Shown in pieces: positions 54,357-62,036 of a stretch of 64,000 bases of DNA. Origin of the DNA: Endozoicomonas montiporae CL-33 (GTDB lineage: Bacteria; Pseudomonadota; Gammaproteobacteria; Pseudomonadales; Endozoicomonadaceae); the NCBI RefSeq assembly GCF_001583435.1, contig NZ_CP013251.1:1881617-1945616 (forward strand), in the 5' to 3' direction. Each line of letters begins with the position of its first letter. Positions within the stretch are counted from its first letter, which is position 1. Below the pieces are notes generated by a model, which ran no database searches, was not told the DNA's origin, and was given only the letters and a program-made list of their open reading frames with translations. A program made the position numbers and the translations under genes.

Positions 54357-55316
54357 TCAGGAATAAGGCAACGTTTGAATATCCATCTGAACCTGTTGGG
54401 TGTGTTTTTTTATAAAACCCTGGTCGCCTGCGATTATTAACTGGCGATAGACGGGCTTCGGTTCCATCATTATTGTCTCAAGTTGTTTCTTTCCCTGTAA
54501 ACCGCCACAGACCTGAATGCTCAGATTTGGGCTCTGGCGGACAAGTCTGTGAATGAGTGCCTGTTCGTAAAGATTGTCTGTGTGGTCAACCTGCAGAACC
54601 AGAGTGACCGATTTTTCAGAAGCTGTGGTATCAGCACAGAGTTTGCGCAACAGTGGCAGAACCGGAGCCAGACAGCCATCCTGAACCACAATCAGGTTAG
54701 AGGATGACAATTGTTGATAAATATTGGCGCCACGTACATCACCAATGCTGATTTTCTGACCGATTTGTGTACAATCATGAGCCCACTGGCTGAACTTTCT
54801 GCTGGCTCTGCGCTGAATATGAACGGTTAGCGATGCATCCTGACCAGACAGTGACGCCAGATAACAGGGGCGAGCCAGTTCGTTCAGACCCTCCGAATAG
54901 TCAGCGCCCGGTTCTACTGACCTTAAAGTTTCTTCGGCCCAGAGCGTAACAAGCTGTCCCGGCTCGTAGTGAAACGGATGTCGTGGGGCAATATCAAGGG
55001 CAACAAGCGTGGACGTCAACAGGGTTTTGCCAGTAATAATGCCTGGGATTTTATTTCTGACTGGCAGGGATATCTCTATGTCCTGCTCCGGCACACACTG
55101 GCAGGCCAGAAAATAACCCTGTCTGATTTTCTCGTTACTCAGTGACTTCTGGCTGCAGGCAGGCACTTGTCCTTTGTCGGCTTTCATAAGACAGGAATGA
55201 CAAAAGCCTGACTGGCACGAATGGGGAATGGGCAGTCTGTATGCCAGCAGGGAGTCCAGTAGTGGCTTTTCGGAGCTGGCTTGATAAGTATGACCTGCAA
55301 AGGTAATTAAAGGCAT
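54357..55316 (-). CDS. Ferredoxin-fused FAD/NAD(P) oxidoreductase
   Basis: A 319-residue electron-transfer protein. The N-terminal plant-type ferredoxin (about 1-90) has the cluster motif C-x4-C-x2-C (SCQSGFCHSC) and a fourth Cys in YFLACQC. The FNR-type half has an FAD-binding R-x-Y-x-x-S (RPCYLAS) near residue 152. The usual GGTGxAP nucleotide motif is altered to QDGCLAP near 217, which may weaken or change NAD(P) binding. The layout is like CDP-6-deoxyglucose reductases and phenol or methane hydroxylase reductases. No partner oxygenase is adjacent, so the acceptor is unknown. Confidence 0.85.
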   Translation of the reverse strand: MPLITFAGHTYQASSEKPLLDSLLAYRLPIPHSCQSGFCHSCLMKADKGQVPACSQKSLSNEKIRQGYFLACQCVPEQDIEISLPVRNKIPGIITGKTLLTSTLVALDIAPRHPFHYEPGQLVTLWAEETLRSVEPGADYSEGLNELARPCYLASLSGQDASLTVHIQRRASRKFSQWAHDCTQIGQKISIGDVRGANIYQQLSSSNLIVVQDGCLAPVLPLLRKLCADTTASEKSVTLVLQVDHTDNLYEQALIHRLVRQSPNLSIQVCGGLQGKKQLETIMMEPKPVYRQLIIAGDQGFIKKHTQQVQMDIQTLPYS

Positions 55317-55560
55317 TGTGGTTAAAATATGTTCAGCACGTATAAGTAATGTATTTATTTAGGTTATTTTACGAACAAATTAGGGGTTGGTCGAAAATAT
55401 ATTGTTATTGATCAATGTTATTGCCGAAAAATTGTTGATATTATGCGCTCGAAATAAGCGGTTAGTACATTGTTTGTTCGGATTTGATTCGGCAGGTGGT
55501 GTCCTTTTGTCTGTTTAAAGGAAAAAGCCGCAATTTTTCTGGAGATATTACTGTTGCTTA

Positions 55561-55670
55561 GAAGCTGTTCACAGCGCTCAACAAGATTGTGAGCAGCTTC
55601 TTTAATGCCCCGACAAAGTATTGGTCGGGGAAGAGAGTTGCTTGATGTTTTGCCGAATCTAAACATCAAG
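55561..55670 (+). promoter_or_regulatory. Three-hairpin leader upstream of fumarase
   Basis: Three stem-loops follow each other: gaagctgttcaca/tgtgagcagcttc (55561-55573 with 55588-55600, one G-U), ccccgac/gtcgggg (55608-55614 with 55624-55630) and cttgatgttt/aaacatcaag (55641-55650 with 55661-55670). The last ends 29 bases before the fumarase start. None is followed by a strong T-run. This suggests a structured 5' leader or a small RNA; no known riboswitch is recognised. The rest of the 383-base gap (55317-55560) shows nothing else. Confidence 0.55.
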
Positions 55671-55699
55671 AGGACGATCATGGGAGCTGGGGAGCTTTA

Positions 55700-57217
55700 A
55701 TGACTGTTATTCGCGAAGAAGATTTGATTGAGAGTGTTGCTGATGCTCTGCAATTTATCTCCTATTATCATCCGATTGATTTTGTTCAGGCCGTGCATGA
55801 AGCATGGAAGAAGGAATCTTCCAAAGCGGCGAAAGACGCTATGGCACAAATTCTGATTAATTCCAGAATGTGTGCCATGGGAAAACGCCCGATTTGTCAG
55901 GACACAGGCATTGTTACGATTTTCCTGAAGATCGGTATGAATGTCTGCTTTGACACCGACAAGGCACTGGATGATCTGGTGAACGAAGGTGTTCGCCGTG
56001 CCTACACGCATCCGGACAATGTGCTGCGAGCTTCTGTGCTGGAAGATCCGGCCGGTGCCCGCAAGAATACCAAAGACAACACTCCGGCAGTGATTCATAC
56101 CGAGCTGGTACCGGGTGACAAGGTGGAAATTCAGGTGGCTGCCAAAGGCGGTGGTTCTGAAAACAAATCCAAACTGGCCATGCTGAATCCGTCGGACGAT
56201 ATTGTTGAATGGATTAAGAAGACTGTACCTACCATGGGTGCGGGCTGGTGTCCTCCGGGCATGCTGGGCATTGGCATCGGCGGTACCGCCGAGAAAGCCA
56301 TGGTCATGGCGAAAGAATCCCTGATGGATCCGGTGGATATTCACGAGCTGCGTGAACGTGGTCCACAGAGCCGTGTTGAAGAACTGCGTCTGGAAATTAT
56401 GGATGCCGTTAACAATCTCGGTATTGGCGCTCAGGGATTGGGTGGTCTGACAACGGTTCTGGATATCAAAATCAAGGATTACCCTACCCATGCAGCCTCT
56501 CTGCCGGTAGCAATGATTCCGAACTGTGCTGCAACCCGCCATGCTCATTTCACTCTGGACGGCAATGGCCCAGTATTCCAGACACCGCCAAGTCTGGATG
56601 ATTATCCGGAAGTGGAACTGGACATGAGTGAAGGTGTGTTGAAGGTGGATGTTGATCACATCACCAAAGACGACATCAAGAGCTGGAAGCCGGGTGACAC
56701 CATTCTGCTGTCGGGTAAAATCCTCACCGGTCGTGACGCTGCGCACAAGCGCATGGTAGAGATGATGGAACGTGGCGAAGAACTGCCCGTTGATCTGAAA
56801 GGTCGCTTCATCTACTACGTAGGTCCGGTTGATCCGGTACGCGACGAAGTGGTTGGCCCGGCGGGTCCTACAACGTCTACCCGTATGGATAAGTTCACCC
56901 GCACGATGCTGGAAAAAGGTGGCCTCGCTGGCACTATTGGTAAAGCTGAGCGTGGGGCTGCAACCATCGAAGCAATTAAAGACAACGAATCGGTTTATCT
57001 GATCGCTGTGGGCGGCGCGGCTTATCTGGTATCTCAGGCAGTGAAGAAAGCCGAAGTGCTGGCATTCCCGGAACTGGGTATGGAAGCCATTTACGAGTTC
57101 GAAGTTAAAGATATGCCTGTGACGGTAGCGGTAGATCACACCGGTGACTCCGTTCATACCACAGGTCCTCAGATCTGGAAGCAGAAGATCGAGGAGCAGA
57201 TCCTGGAAGTGAAATAA
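55700..57217 (+). CDS. fumA: Class I fumarate hydratase ([4Fe-4S])
   Basis: Iron-sulfur fumarase of the citric acid cycle, interconverting fumarate and malate. The 505 residues contain both the alpha part (RPICQDTGIVTIFLKIG near 65; GWCPPGMLGIGIGGTAEKAM near 180; MIPNCAATRHAHF near 270, each carrying a cluster-type Cys) and the beta part (ILLSGKILTGRDAAHKR near 340; GPTTSTRMDKFT near 395). Fused alpha and beta halves fit the FumA/FumB class. A GGAG site lies close before the ATG. A good terminator follows. Class I enzymes are sensitive to oxygen radicals; no fumC is in view. Confidence 0.94.
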   Translation: MTVIREEDLIESVADALQFISYYHPIDFVQAVHEAWKKESSKAAKDAMAQILINSRMCAMGKRPICQDTGIVTIFLKIGMNVCFDTDKALDDLVNEGVRRAYTHPDNVLRASVLEDPAGARKNTKDNTPAVIHTELVPGDKVEIQVAAKGGGSENKSKLAMLNPSDDIVEWIKKTVPTMGAGWCPPGMLGIGIGGTAEKAMVMAKESLMDPVDIHELRERGPQSRVEELRLEIMDAVNNLGIGAQGLGGLTTVLDIKIKDYPTHAASLPVAMIPNCAATRHAHFTLDGNGPVFQTPPSLDDYPEVELDMSEGVLKVDVDHITKDDIKSWKPGDTILLSGKILTGRDAAHKRMVEMMERGEELPVDLKGRFIYYVGPVDPVRDEVVGPAGPTTSTRMDKFTRTMLEKGGLAGTIGKAERGAATIEAIKDNESVYLIAVGGAAYLVSQAVKKAEVLAFPELGMEAIYEFEVKDMPVTVAVDHTGDSVHTTGPQIWKQKIEEQILEVK

Positions 57218-57246
57218 GTGTTCACAACTTGATGTAATGTGTGTTT

Positions 57247-57277
57247 AAGGGGTGACTGTTTCAGTCACCCCTTTTTT
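57247..57277 (+). terminator. Intrinsic terminator of fumarase gene
   Basis: aaggggtgactg and cagtcacccctt form a perfect 12-bp stem with a three-base loop, directly followed by tttt. Confidence 0.92.
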
Positions 57278-57371
57278 CTATAAAACGACGATAGACAAGC
57301 GGTACTGAGTCAGGACTCGTTTTAATGCACCTCTATTTGACACTGCAATCGCCGATCAATCATTTATAAGA

Positions 57372-58547
57372 ATGATATTGTGGCTTGCTATGAAATACGT
57401 TCAGCTCTCACTATTTTTAATACTTCAATTTTCTGTTCCAGTATGGATGAATGCTTCTGAGGTTCCTGATTCTCCGGCATTACCTACCGAACACGAAGGT
57501 GGACGGTTTTCACTTCTGACAATCAATGTGGCCGAGCAGGGAATGGGTCGGCAGGAGCAGAGTCGGTTGGCGAAAACAGGCTTATTGTTACAGAGCTTCG
57601 ATATTGTGCTGCTACAGGGTAATTACCGCTATCGTGAACTGATGAAGCAGGCTTACAGCGGTCAGCTCACATTGGCTGAACTGGAGTCGTTCAACGTTCA
57701 AAGTCCGAAGGATTCTTCAGATTCTGCTGCTTCTATCGGGTTGAATACTCTGGCGCATTTTGAAACCGGACGGTTTGCGTTTTTTCGCTGGTTTCGTGAA
57801 CAGTCAGCAAAACACGATGAGAAGGATCCGCTAAAACAAGGTGTAACGGTCAGCACCGTTACATTGAAAGGGAACGATGGATTAAGCTCTGAATTGGATG
57901 TCTACAATATTAACCTGATTGTTGAGCCGGGGCAGAACACTTCGGCAGAGGTTAATCAGCAACTAACCTCTCTGCTTGAGTTTGTAGCGGGTCGAGATAA
58001 ACAGGGACTCCGGCCTCTGATTCTGTCCGGACATATTGACCTTAGTCGTCTGTTGGCAAACAGTGAAGAACTGGCTGTAACCATTGTTCAAAGGCTTCAG
58101 ACAGAGCTGAATGCCGTTCAGGTCTTTTCTTCCCTGCACGGGTTTGTCGGGGATCATAAAGGACGTTGGCTGTTTTACCGTAGTGGTGATGAAGTCAGGC
58201 TGCAGCCTTTGGAAGCAATTCTTTCAGCCAAACAGTTTCGAGGTGAAAGAGGGCGACCTCTGATTCTTGAAGTGCCCGCCGCTGCAAGCTTTAACTGGTT
58301 TGTTAAAAAGGACTCGGGACAGCCTCAAAAGCCTCCTGAAACCGATGATTCGGGTCAGGACTCATCGTCATCCGAAAGTGATTCAAAGGCAGAGGAAACT
58401 AAACCAGAAGAGCCTGATCCAGAAAAAAACAATCCAGAAAAAACTGAGCCTGAAAAAACTGAGCCTGAAAAAACCGAGCCGGAAGAGCCCGAAGTTGTTA
58501 TCGAGACGGTTGATGATGAGGGAAATCTGGTTCGTGAAGAGCCCTGA
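57372..58547 (+). CDS. Secreted EEP-fold-like protein with PEKTE repeats, probably non-catalytic
   Basis: A 391-residue protein with a signal peptide (YVQLSLFLILQFSVPVWMNA). The body follows the endonuclease/exonuclease/phosphatase order: FSLLTINVAEQG, FDIVLLQGNY, ELDVYNINLIV, PLILSGHIDLS, then a C-terminal strand. At each place the catalytic residue of active members is changed (LQE to LQG, N-T-H to N-I-N, G-D-x-N to G-H-I-D, and no final S-D-H), so it is probably a binding protein or pseudoenzyme. The last 80 residues are acidic and P/E/K-rich with tandem PEKTE units. The start may be 57372 or 57390 (MKYVQ); neither has a good ribosome site. Confidence 0.7.
   Translation: MILWLAMKYVQLSLFLILQFSVPVWMNASEVPDSPALPTEHEGGRFSLLTINVAEQGMGRQEQSRLAKTGLLLQSFDIVLLQGNYRYRELMKQAYSGQLTLAELESFNVQSPKDSSDSAASIGLNTLAHFETGRFAFFRWFREQSAKHDEKDPLKQGVTVSTVTLKGNDGLSSELDVYNINLIVEPGQNTSAEVNQQLTSLLEFVAGRDKQGLRPLILSGHIDLSRLLANSEELAVTIVQRLQTELNAVQVFSSLHGFVGDHKGRWLFYRSGDEVRLQPLEAILSAKQFRGERGRPLILEVPAAASFNWFVKKDSGQPQKPPETDDSGQDSSSSESDSKAEETKPEEPDPEKNNPEKTEPEKTEPEKTEPEEPEVVIETVDDEGNLVREEP
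58434..58493 (+). repeat. 15-bp tandem repeats coding PEKTE
   Basis: Units of 15 bases (ccNgaaaaaactgag) occur three times from 58434 and a fourth, diverged copy ends at 58493. They lie in the proline/glutamate-rich tail of the EEP-like gene. Confidence 0.75.
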
Positions 58548-58787
58548 CGCTGATTAAAGCTTCTGAAACTGCTCGTCCCATAGGTTTGGGTACTGAATTT
58601 GTTACCCATGCTGACTAGACGGTAAACAACATTAACAATGAAGTGTGCTGTTTCAGTCAAGGCGGGAACTTGATGAGAAAAAACCGTTCTAATCCCTCAA
58701 CCAGGTGACTTTTGCCATCGTGGCTGCCAGTGGTGAGCTGCGAAGAAGTCAGCCATTCATTGTTTTGCAGGGACGGCAGATATGAAT

Positions 58788-60401
58788 GGGTGAAAGTCTC
58801 ATATTGACTGGTACTATAATTCCAAGTCACCTTTCTGCATGGGGAATGGGATGACATTGTCCATACCCACTTCCGTGACCTTGGCGCAGTAGGTCACCGC
58901 CAGTAACTTCCAGCCATTGTCGAACATGCCACTCTGAATTAATGACCTTGCTGTCAAAATACCTTGGCCTCCGGGATGCCGCCACCTCATTCCAGAACAC
59001 TTCATTCGCTGCGTTACCAAGGTTTTACAAGTAGCCTCAATAACCCCTGAGCCTATTGGCAAGTTGTGCGACAAGTGTTCAGCATAGTTCATGCGGGTTC
59101 GATTACTTCTGAAGTACTCCAGCTCTGTTTTCAACTTCGATCGACGAGGGTGTCGTTTATGCTGGTAAGCCAGAGCTTTGATGACTTTTTCAACACCTTC
59201 GGGCTCCTCTTTGAGGATGTGGCGATAGGTGATGAACTTTTCTCTGGATTTGTTGCTGTTTTCACCATAGGACAGGTCAAACGCTTTCTTCAGGTGCTCT
59301 GCGGCATGATAGAAGTCTACAACCTCGTGACCTTCAGGGAGTTCATTGGCAAGGTAGGTCCAGTTGTCTTTTGCCCCATCAGCGACTTTAACAAGCGTCA
59401 GATCTGGCCTCTGTCGAAGAGCTTCGCTCAGGAGTGCGGAGAGTGATTGTTTCAAAGTCACTTTCTTGCTTTCAGGCATTCGACTCATCCTGACCGTTGA
59501 GAGGCGTTCACCCTGTGCATCGTAAAACGACAATGTTCCACAACTGGCCTCCTGACAGCCAGCAGGGCCACGGGTTCGCTTGCCATCGACTCTATTCTGT
59601 TCCCGCTTTTCCTGACGTTTACCATCTTTCATCGGCAACATGACGCCATCAAGAGAAGCGGCCGCAGTCACAGCTTCTTCAGGAACCTTGACGCTTTCCC
59701 AGAGAAAGTCTTCAAAGGCTTCCCTATTGGGTTCCCACTGCGCATTGAACTTTTTGGGTAGTCTGGCCAGAGAGCTTTCCGAGGGCGTCATGTTCCCTAT
59801 CAGATCAAGTAGGCTTTTAGCCTCTCCGGGAGGCATTTGCGCAACCATCCAGACAGCTTGTTTAGCTGCTTTTGGTGTCCAATACCCCTCTACAATACCT
59901 GCCTGTAGCTCCAAAGGGATGATAGAGTGATCCTTACCGTTACGATAGAGCGTACGCAAAACCCGGACAGGGCCGACAGCGGATTGATAAGTTTCTGAAG
60001 ATCGCAACACCCGATGGTAACAGACACCGCTTACCTCAATCGCAGGAACGTCAATATCAAGCCCGGTCAGGTCTTCTGCCAGAACGCTTTGCTCTGCTTC
60101 GATAAAGAGTTTATGGATCTCACCTTCATAGTCTTCAAAGTGCTTGATTGGGCTGTGTTCCTGACGAAGAACGGCCAGTTTTTGCTCAAGCTGTTGGATA
60201 GCATGACAAGAAAAATTGGCGGCTTCAGCTAGTGGCTGACATACTTGCATCGGGGCGGCCTTTCACTGTTGCGGTATCTTTTACAGTAACCATCATAGCG
60301 GTGTTTGGCCGTTCCTATGTAAGTCCAGAGAAAATTTGTAGCTGCTGTATAAACCACGGACGGCAAGCCCAGAAAAAATGGTCAGTATGAGACTTTCACC
60401 C
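58788..60401 (-). mobile_element. ISKra4-family insertion sequence with 8-bp target duplication
   Basis: A complete 1614-bp element. Inverted ends read inward as gggtgaaagtctcatattga (left) and gggtgaaagtctcatactga (right), 19 of 20 matching. The target atatgaat is duplicated exactly at 58780-58787 and 60402-60409. One transposase gene runs on the minus strand. The duplicated target includes the ATG of the gene at 60404, so the insertion separates that gene's coding part from its original upstream region while rebuilding the start codon. Confidence 0.93.
58814..60250 (-). CDS. ISKra4-family transposase
   Basis: A 478-residue transposase. The sequence has the ISKra4 features: an N-terminal helical part, a catalytic domain with ASLDGVMLPMKDG (first Asp) near 198, VKVADGAKDNWTYLANELP (second Asp) near 295, DFYHAAEHLKKAF, and a late segment LPIGSGVIEATCKTLVTQRMK with the catalytic Glu. 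The open frame is intact and within the usual size, so the element may still be active. It starts about 150 bases inside the right end. Confidence 0.92.
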   Translation of the reverse strand: MQVCQPLAEAANFSCHAIQQLEQKLAVLRQEHSPIKHFEDYEGEIHKLFIEAEQSVLAEDLTGLDIDVPAIEVSGVCYHRVLRSSETYQSAVGPVRVLRTLYRNGKDHSIIPLELQAGIVEGYWTPKAAKQAVWMVAQMPPGEAKSLLDLIGNMTPSESSLARLPKKFNAQWEPNREAFEDFLWESVKVPEEAVTAAASLDGVMLPMKDGKRQEKREQNRVDGKRTRGPAGCQEASCGTLSFYDAQGERLSTVRMSRMPESKKVTLKQSLSALLSEALRQRPDLTLVKVADGAKDNWTYLANELPEGHEVVDFYHAAEHLKKAFDLSYGENSNKSREKFITYRHILKEEPEGVEKVIKALAYQHKRHPRRSKLKTELEYFRSNRTRMNYAEHLSHNLPIGSGVIEATCKTLVTQRMKCSGMRWRHPGGQGILTARSLIQSGMFDNGWKLLAVTYCAKVTEVGMDNVIPFPMQKGDLEL

Positions 60402-60403
60402 AT

Positions 60404-61978
60404 ATGAATCAGATACCTTCAGCTGGAGCTTCAGGGCTTCAACAGGCAACTGCCACTTCAGTCAGGCAGGTCGAAGAAGTGCCTGTTGAGCGTTATTTTT
60501 TCAGTCGATGGATGATTAAAATTGTTGACGCCATTTCCAGCCTGTTTGGTTTTAGAAGTCCTTTCGCCCACCCAGAGCCTTTGTCTGATCAGCGCCAGTT
60601 GAGTGAACGTGTGCCGACTGCTTTGAACCAGGCCGAACAGATTAAGATAGCTGCTTCTGGTAATAGTGCTTCAGACAAGTCTATTGCTAAGCAAAAGATA
60701 GCTAAGCAAAAGATAGCTAAACAAAAGATAGCTAAACAAAAGACAGCCAGACATGAGCATAATCCCTTAAAGCATGAAGAGATCAGACTGCCTGAGCAAA
60801 AGGTCAGCCGTTCGTCCGTCTCCCGTCCGTCGAAAAAAGCAGCCAGACCAAAACCGTTAGCCACTGAATCCCGCAATGAGCAGTTGCGACGTAAAAAACA
60901 GGCACGCAAACAGCGACGACTGGAAGAAAAGCGCAGACAGTTTTCTGAACAGCAGAATGAGCCGGTTAATGCTGTTCGTCCCGGTCCAAAGAGTCATAAG
61001 ATGCAGCGGCTGGAACGAAAGGCCGCAGAACGGGCTGAACAGCGAGCCGCCCGTGACGAAGTGCAGGGTATGATGGGCATCGATTACTTCACTGAAGCTG
61101 AGTTAGAGCAGCAAAAACAGCTGAAACAGCGCCGGGAAGCAGCGTTGGCACAGCATCAGGAATATCTTGAATTTAATCGCCTTGGAAAGCTTTATGATGT
61201 CTTTGAAAGTGACTCTATTGGTGAGACAGAGCCTGATGTTGAGGTCAAAACGATGGATACTCGCTCACTGCGCATTCCTCTCGTTGATTTACCGGCTTAT
61301 GCCGCGGGTTCAAATGATTACCAGCACAGGGTGGCTGAACTCTACCAGCGATTGTCCACTGAAAAAGACGACAAAGGATTGCCTCTTCTGGAGAGTCAGG
61401 AAGCATTTCAGATCGGCTTTGCTCCGGTTCTGGCAGATCCGGATGTCGATCTGGATGAAGTAGTGGATGCTTATGTGAATTTTAAACGGTTGCAGAGCAT
61501 TGAGTCTCTGGTGGAAGGAGCGCGTTTTCCAGATGCCGCCTTCGGTCTTTTGTTTGATCGGGGTGAACTTGAAGCCGATCCGCTCGAATTTGAAGACGTT
61601 ATTGAAGGGCCTGCAGATATGGAGCCGGGCTTTCTGTCGGTGGCAGACAATAATCAGTATTACCGGATCAAACAGTACAAAGATATTGTCAGTGGACTGT
61701 TTGAGGACATTGAAAATGACCTGACTGCACGTGAAAGGTTGTTGGCTGATCTGGAGCCGGAGGTGGTTATCAGCAAAGCCGACAAACTTCCTGATAGTGG
61801 TATTGGCACAGGTGAACAGACGCCTGAGGGTGAAGAGTTGGATGCGACTTATGCGAAGTCGTCAGAAACAGTATCCAAAGCTGCCGATAAGCTTCAGTCA
61901 ATGATTCAGCAGAATAGACAAATGGGTTCTGTACGCCGGATGATGAGTGGGAATGCTTTCAGGGGCAGGGGTCATTAA
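60404..61978 (+). CDS. Unknown basic repeat protein, native upstream replaced by IS
   Basis: A 524-residue protein of no family I know. Residues about 95-114 are four KIAKQ-type units (from 15-bp tandem repeats); residues 150-240 are highly basic and helical (RKKQARKQRRLEEKRR, LERKAAERAEQRAARDE). The remaining half is acidic and more globular (IPLVDLPAYAAGSNDYQHRV, LEGARFPDAAFGLLFDRGE-like, partly quoted). The ATG lies within the 8-bp target of the adjacent IS; the original gene started at 58782 with cagggacgg before it. Now only IS end sequence precedes the ATG, with no ribosome site, so expression is probably reduced unless the IS supplies a signal. Confidence 0.72.
   Translation: MNQIPSAGASGLQQATATSVRQVEEVPVERYFFSRWMIKIVDAISSLFGFRSPFAHPEPLSDQRQLSERVPTALNQAEQIKIAASGNSASDKSIAKQKIAKQKIAKQKIAKQKTARHEHNPLKHEEIRLPEQKVSRSSVSRPSKKAARPKPLATESRNEQLRRKKQARKQRRLEEKRRQFSEQQNEPVNAVRPGPKSHKMQRLERKAAERAEQRAARDEVQGMMGIDYFTEAELEQQKQLKQRREAALAQHQEYLEFNRLGKLYDVFESDSIGETEPDVEVKTMDTRSLRIPLVDLPAYAAGSNDYQHRVAELYQRLSTEKDDKGLPLLESQEAFQIGFAPVLADPDVDLDEVVDAYVNFKRLQSIESLVEGARFPDAAFGLLFDRGELEADPLEFEDVIEGPADMEPGFLSVADNNQYYRIKQYKDIVSGLFEDIENDLTARERLLADLEPEVVISKADKLPDSGIGTGEQTPEGEELDATYAKSSETVSKAADKLQSMIQQNRQMGSVRRMMSGNAFRGRGH
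60686..60745 (+). repeat. Four 15-bp tandem repeats coding AKQKI
   Basis: gctaagcaaaagata (two exact copies) and gctaaacaaaagata plus one variant, in frame, encode a lysine-rich stretch of the basic repeat protein. Likely formed by slippage. Confidence 0.85.
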
Positions 61979-62014
61979 AAAAGTGCCAGACACTGGTTTA
62001 GTACCAGTGTCTGG
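61975..62014 (-). terminator. valS terminator
   Basis: ccagacactggt and accagtgtctgg form a 12-bp stem with a five-base loop. On the minus strand it is followed by cactttttt, so it terminates valS; it is also just past the end of the convergent gene. Confidence 0.85.
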
Positions 62015-62036
62015 TGATTAAGCGAGTAAATATCCG

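Noticed and set aside
55697..57157. 486-codon open frame on the minus strand
   Set aside because: Antisense to the complete fumarase gene; rich in H, R and F as expected for a complement frame.
60686..60745. Regular short repeats that might suggest a CRISPR array
   Set aside because: Units are 15 bases with no spacers and are in frame within a gene; no cas genes are present.
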